Both the position numbers and the translations under genes were made by a program. From Robiginitomaculum sp. (GTDB lineage Bacteria > Pseudomonadota > Alphaproteobacteria > Caulobacterales > Maricaulaceae), in the NCBI GenBank assembly GCA_002733605.1, contig NVWK01000011.1, positions 124,001 through 188,000 of the forward strand: a stretch of DNA of 64,000 nt. The letters run 5' to 3'. The notes under the pieces are model-generated. The model saw only the letters and a program-made list of their open reading frames with translations, had not been told where the DNA came from and did no database searches. Positions 61,690 to 64,000 of the stretch are shown piece by piece (positions within the stretch are counted from its first letter, which is position 1; each line of letters opens with the position of its first letter).

Positions 61690-62007
61690 CTATTGGGTTT
61701 CAGGTGTCGTGACCGTGATGCCGTCGAGATCATTGTTCATGATGATTTGGCAAGACAGGCGGGAATTGTCGCGTACCTCTTCGGCAAAATCGAGCATGCT
61801 GTCTTCCATATCGTCTTTTGGGGTCAATTTGGACATCCACTCTTCGGCCACATAGACATGACAGGTGGCACAGGCGCAGGCGCCGCCACAATCGGCATCG
61901 ATTTCGGGGATCATGTTTTGCACAGCAGCTTCCATAATGGAGGCGCCGGCGCTGGCATCAACGTCACGGGTGGTGCCGTCAGAGCTGATAAAGGTAATTT
62001 TTGGCAT
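61690..62007 (-). CDS. 2Fe-2S ferredoxin (adrenodoxin/FdxB type)
   Basis: 105-residue electron carrier with vertebrate-type cluster motif: Cys40, Cys46, Cys49 in CGGACACATCHVYV and Cys86 in LSCQI. Members serve P450 systems or iron-sulfur assembly; no P450 or isc genes are nearby. It is convergent with the GNAT gene, 2 bp apart. Confidence 0.92.
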   Translation of the reverse strand: MPKITFISSDGTTRDVDASAGASIMEAAVQNMIPEIDADCGGACACATCHVYVAEEWMSKLTPKDDMEDSMLDFAEEVRDNSRLSCQIIMNNDLDGITVTTPETQ

Positions 62008-62139
62008 GGTAGCTCCGGTGTTTATGTGCCCGTGTTTGTGTGCTTATGGGCCGAGCACTCTATGTAATGTGCTAAAAAGATAATGCAAGCCCGAACCAAG
62101 GCTTGCATGCGCGGTATGTGCCTGCATAATCCTAGCCTT

Positions 62140-62598
62140 ATGATGCACTATCAAAAAACCATAAAACTGGACAGACCAGAAGACACATCGGCTTTGGGCG
62201 CGCGATTGAGTGCCTATCTGAAGGCGGGGGATGTCGTGGCTTTACGCGGGACTTTGGGGGCCGGAAAAACCTCGCTGGCGCGAGGTTTAATAGGGGCGTT
62301 GTGCGGGGCAGAAGAGGTGCCCAGTCCGACCTACACATTGGTGCAAACGTACGCCGGGCCACAGTTCGATATTTGGCATTTTGATCTTTACCGATTGGAA
62401 AACGAAGCGGATGTCTGGGAGTTGGGAATTGAAGACGCATTGGATACGGGTGTGTGTTTAATCGAATGGCCGCAGCGTATAGAGGGCTTGTTGTCCGGTG
62501 CGGAGCTTACCATAGAGATTGTGTTTGAAGGCGAGGGTCGACGGGCACAGATCAGCGGAGACGAGAATTGGGGAGAACGGCTTGCCGGATTTAATTAG
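62140..62598 (+). CDS. tsaE: tRNA threonylcarbamoyladenosine biosynthesis ATPase TsaE
   Basis: P-loop ATPase of the t6A37 complex with TsaB and TsaD. Walker A GTLGAGKTSLARG (residues 37-49), switch-like PSPTYTLVQTY and the FDLYRLENEADVWELG stretch are family features. The start at 62140 is one of two adjacent ATGs; an upstream ATG at 62083 would add an unconserved leader. 152 residues. Followed immediately by amgK, as in many alphaproteobacteria. Confidence 0.92.
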   Translation: MMHYQKTIKLDRPEDTSALGARLSAYLKAGDVVALRGTLGAGKTSLARGLIGALCGAEEVPSPTYTLVQTYAGPQFDIWHFDLYRLENEADVWELGIEDALDTGVCLIEWPQRIEGLLSGAELTIEIVFEGEGRRAQISGDENWGERLAGFN

Positions 62599-63667
62599 GG
62601 CCACACAGATTGACGTATTTTTGAGCGCACATGGTTGGGGCGATGCGGTGCGGACGCCTGTACCGGGCGATGCGTCTGCCCGCCGGTATGAACGTTTGGT
62701 TTTGGACGGGAAAAAGGCGGTGCTTATGGATGCGCCTTCGGAAGAAGACGGCCCGACCTGTCCGCTTGGGGCTAGCCTCGCTGAGCGCAAAGATTTGGGC
62801 TATGGGGCGCAAGCCATGTTGGCAGGGTCTGATCAGGCCGCTTTCGTGTGTCTGGCCAGCGCCCTGACCCGTCGCGGGTTTGCGGCCCCCCATATTTGGG
62901 GCGCGGATTTGAGTGCAGGCTTGCTTTTGCTCGAAGATTTGGGGGATGATCTGTACGCGCCGGTTTTGAAGGCTGAGCCAGATCGTGAGGCGGATTTATA
63001 CCGCGAAGCCGTCTCGTGCCTCTCTGCGCTTTATCGCAGTAGTTTTGCGACCAGCCTGCAAGCCCACGGTGCAACATGGCAAGTTGGCACATATGACAAT
63101 ATGGCTTTGCAGGTGGAAGCGGATTTGTTTCTGGACTGGTATGCGCCTGAATTTGAAGCGCCGCTAGACGCGGACGCGCGCGCAGACTGGACACGTATTT
63201 GGACAGAGGCATTTTCGCATTTACAAGCCCACGCTACCGGTTTGGCGCTGCGGGATTTTCATGCGGAGAACATTTTTGCGCACAAGGACAGGGTCGGGTT
63301 GATTGATTTTCAGGACGCGCTGTTTGCCCATCCGTCCTACGATCTTGTGTCCCTGATCGAAGATGCGCGGCGGGATGTTGATCCAGCGTTGGCGGGGCCG
63401 TTGATTTCGCAATTTTGCCAACAGGTAGGGATTGTCGAGGACGATAGCTTTCACGCGGCCTATGCGGTGCAGGGCGCCCAGAGGAATGCCAAAATTCTCG
63501 GTATATTTGTACGCTTGGCGCGGCGGGATAAAAAACCCGGCTATCTTGATTTACTGCCGCGTGTGCGGGGGCATTTCCAAAACGATTTGTCACATCCGGC
63601 ATTGGCGGGTTTGAAGGCGTGGGTGCAGAAATATGCTCCAACTGCATTGGAGGTGTCTGATGATTAA
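62582..63667 (+). CDS. amgK: N-acetylmuramate/N-acetylglucosamine kinase AmgK
   Basis: Aminoglycoside-phosphotransferase-fold kinase that phosphorylates MurNAc/GlcNAc at C1 for peptidoglycan recycling. I place the start at TTG 62582, with GGGGAG just upstream, overlapping tsaE. The beginning GDASARRYERLVLDGKKAVLM and the catalytic ALRDFHAENIFAHKDRVGLI then DFQDALFAHPSYDLVSLIED are typical of AmgK. About 361 residues. The following gene is murU, its pathway partner, which makes the assignment firm. Confidence 0.88.
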   Translation: MPDLIRATQIDVFLSAHGWGDAVRTPVPGDASARRYERLVLDGKKAVLMDAPSEEDGPTCPLGASLAERKDLGYGAQAMLAGSDQAAFVCLASALTRRGFAAPHIWGADLSAGLLLLEDLGDDLYAPVLKAEPDREADLYREAVSCLSALYRSSFATSLQAHGATWQVGTYDNMALQVEADLFLDWYAPEFEAPLDADARADWTRIWTEAFSHLQAHATGLALRDFHAENIFAHKDRVGLIDFQDALFAHPSYDLVSLIEDARRDVDPALAGPLISQFCQQVGIVEDDSFHAAYAVQGAQRNAKILGIFVRLARRDKKPGYLDLLPRVRGHFQNDLSHPALAGLKAWVQKYAPTALEVSDD

Positions 63668-64000
63668 AACGGCAATGGTGATGGCGGCGGGACACGGCAC
63701 CCGCATGCGGCCCCTGACAGATAACACCTGCAAAGCTCTGGTGGTTGTGGACGGAAAAACCCTGATCAATCATATGCTGGATCGTTTACACACGGCGGGG
63801 ATTGAACGGGCGATTGTCAATGTGCATGCATTTGCGGATCAGCTGGAAGCGCATCTGAAGGCGCGTACGGGTGGGCCGAAAATTATCATATCGAATGAGC
63901 GTGACGCCCTGTTGGAAACGGGGGGCGGGGTCGTGAAAGCTTTGCCTTTACTGGGCACGGCTCCGGTTTTGATTTGTAATATAGATGCGGTCTGGATTGA
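63660..64000 (+). CDS. murU: N-acetylmuramate-1-phosphate uridylyltransferase MurU (3' end outside window)
   Basis: Nucleotidyltransferase that makes UDP-MurNAc from MurNAc-1-P. The start ATG overlaps the amgK stop. The nucleotide-binding motif MVMAAGHGTRMRPLTDNTCK (residues 6-25) and NVHAFADQLEAHL are seen; the reading frame is open to the window edge (about 113 residues). With AmgK it bypasses de novo MurNAc synthesis and so lowers fosfomycin sensitivity in other species. Confidence 0.9.
   Translation, partial: MIKTAMVMAAGHGTRMRPLTDNTCKALVVVDGKTLINHMLDRLHTAGIERAIVNVHAFADQLEAHLKARTGGPKIIISNERDALLETGGGVVKALPLLGTAPVLICNIDAVWI

Noticed and set aside
1-64000. tRNA, rRNA, CRISPR or prophage content
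   Set aside because: No cloverleaf-like, rRNA-like, repeat-spacer or phage structural sequence was recognised by eye; a dedicated RNA search could still find small RNAs.

Overview
The window looks like the replication-origin region of an alphaproteobacterial chromosome, most likely from the order Caulobacterales/Hyphomonadales (Hyphomonadaceae or Maricaulaceae type). Three things support this. There is a DnaA-box-rich AT-rich gap next to an RP001/PpsR-type gene (44132-44689) that also carries a CtrA-type box. The parA-parB-rsmG-mnmG-mnmE block holds four perfect parS sites. The flanking gene sets are typical alphaproteobacterial ones (DUF3576-leuS-lptE-holA; maf-aroE-coaE-dnaQ; secB with divergent tim44-mltA-smr; ftsY-mtaB). 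The genus assignment is inference. I saw no rRNA, tRNA, CRISPR array, prophage or insertion sequence.

Layout. 1-10 kb: mutS (cut by the window edge), glnD, murJ, trpS and a PCuAC copper chaperone on +, then a divergent M48 protease lipoprotein, nfu, tsaB and a GNAT. 10-12.2 kb: a porin with a long Pro/Gln-rich leader region, and a 136-bp palindromic element upstream of it. 12.2-19.7 kb: a + block of DUF3576 lipoprotein, leuS, lptE, holA, a MscS channel, a TRIC-family channel and a VWA protein. 19.7-25.6 kb: META lipoprotein, Lrp regulator, smr, mltA and tim44 on -, secB, dapB and a GNAT on +, then a glyoxalase-fold gene. 25.7-34.9 kb: mixed metabolism and repair (membrane protein of unknown function, PQQ alcohol dehydrogenase with fused cytochrome c, Ada/Ogt-like protein, FMN reductase, nth, ATP-grasp, PfkB kinase, BlaI-type regulator, PEP-mutase/isocitrate-lyase family).

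34.9-44.1 kb: the centromere block parB, parA, rsmG, mnmG and mnmE, then a GDPD lipoprotein, a GST and rho. Most of it is transcribed leftward, away from the putative oriC. 44.7-48.4 kb: ppsR, maf, aroE, coaE and dnaQ, transcribed rightward away from oriC. 48.4-52.6 kb: an Xre regulator/membrane-protein pair, a TonB receptor with a c-type cytochrome, and GrpB. 52.6-59.1 kb: acnA, a YciB-like gene, ftsY, mtaB. 59.2-64 kb: DUF3088, a MarR/GbsR-like regulator, a TetR-GNAT pair, a 2Fe-2S ferredoxin, tsaE, amgK and the start of murU (cell-wall recycling).

The most unusual signal is a dispersed ~40-bp hairpin element found at six loci (upstream of a VOC gene, a membrane-protein gene, parA, mnmE, dnaQ and a MarR-type gene). 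It is always in the same orientation relative to the downstream gene. At four loci its GGGAATGTA-type end stops exactly 2 nt before the start codon, so the GGGA can serve as ribosome-binding site. The hairpin arms differ between copies but stay paired. It looks like a mobile or duplicated 5'-leader cassette. A second palindromic family (GGATCCCYG...CRGGGATGAGCGGG) lies between convergent genes.
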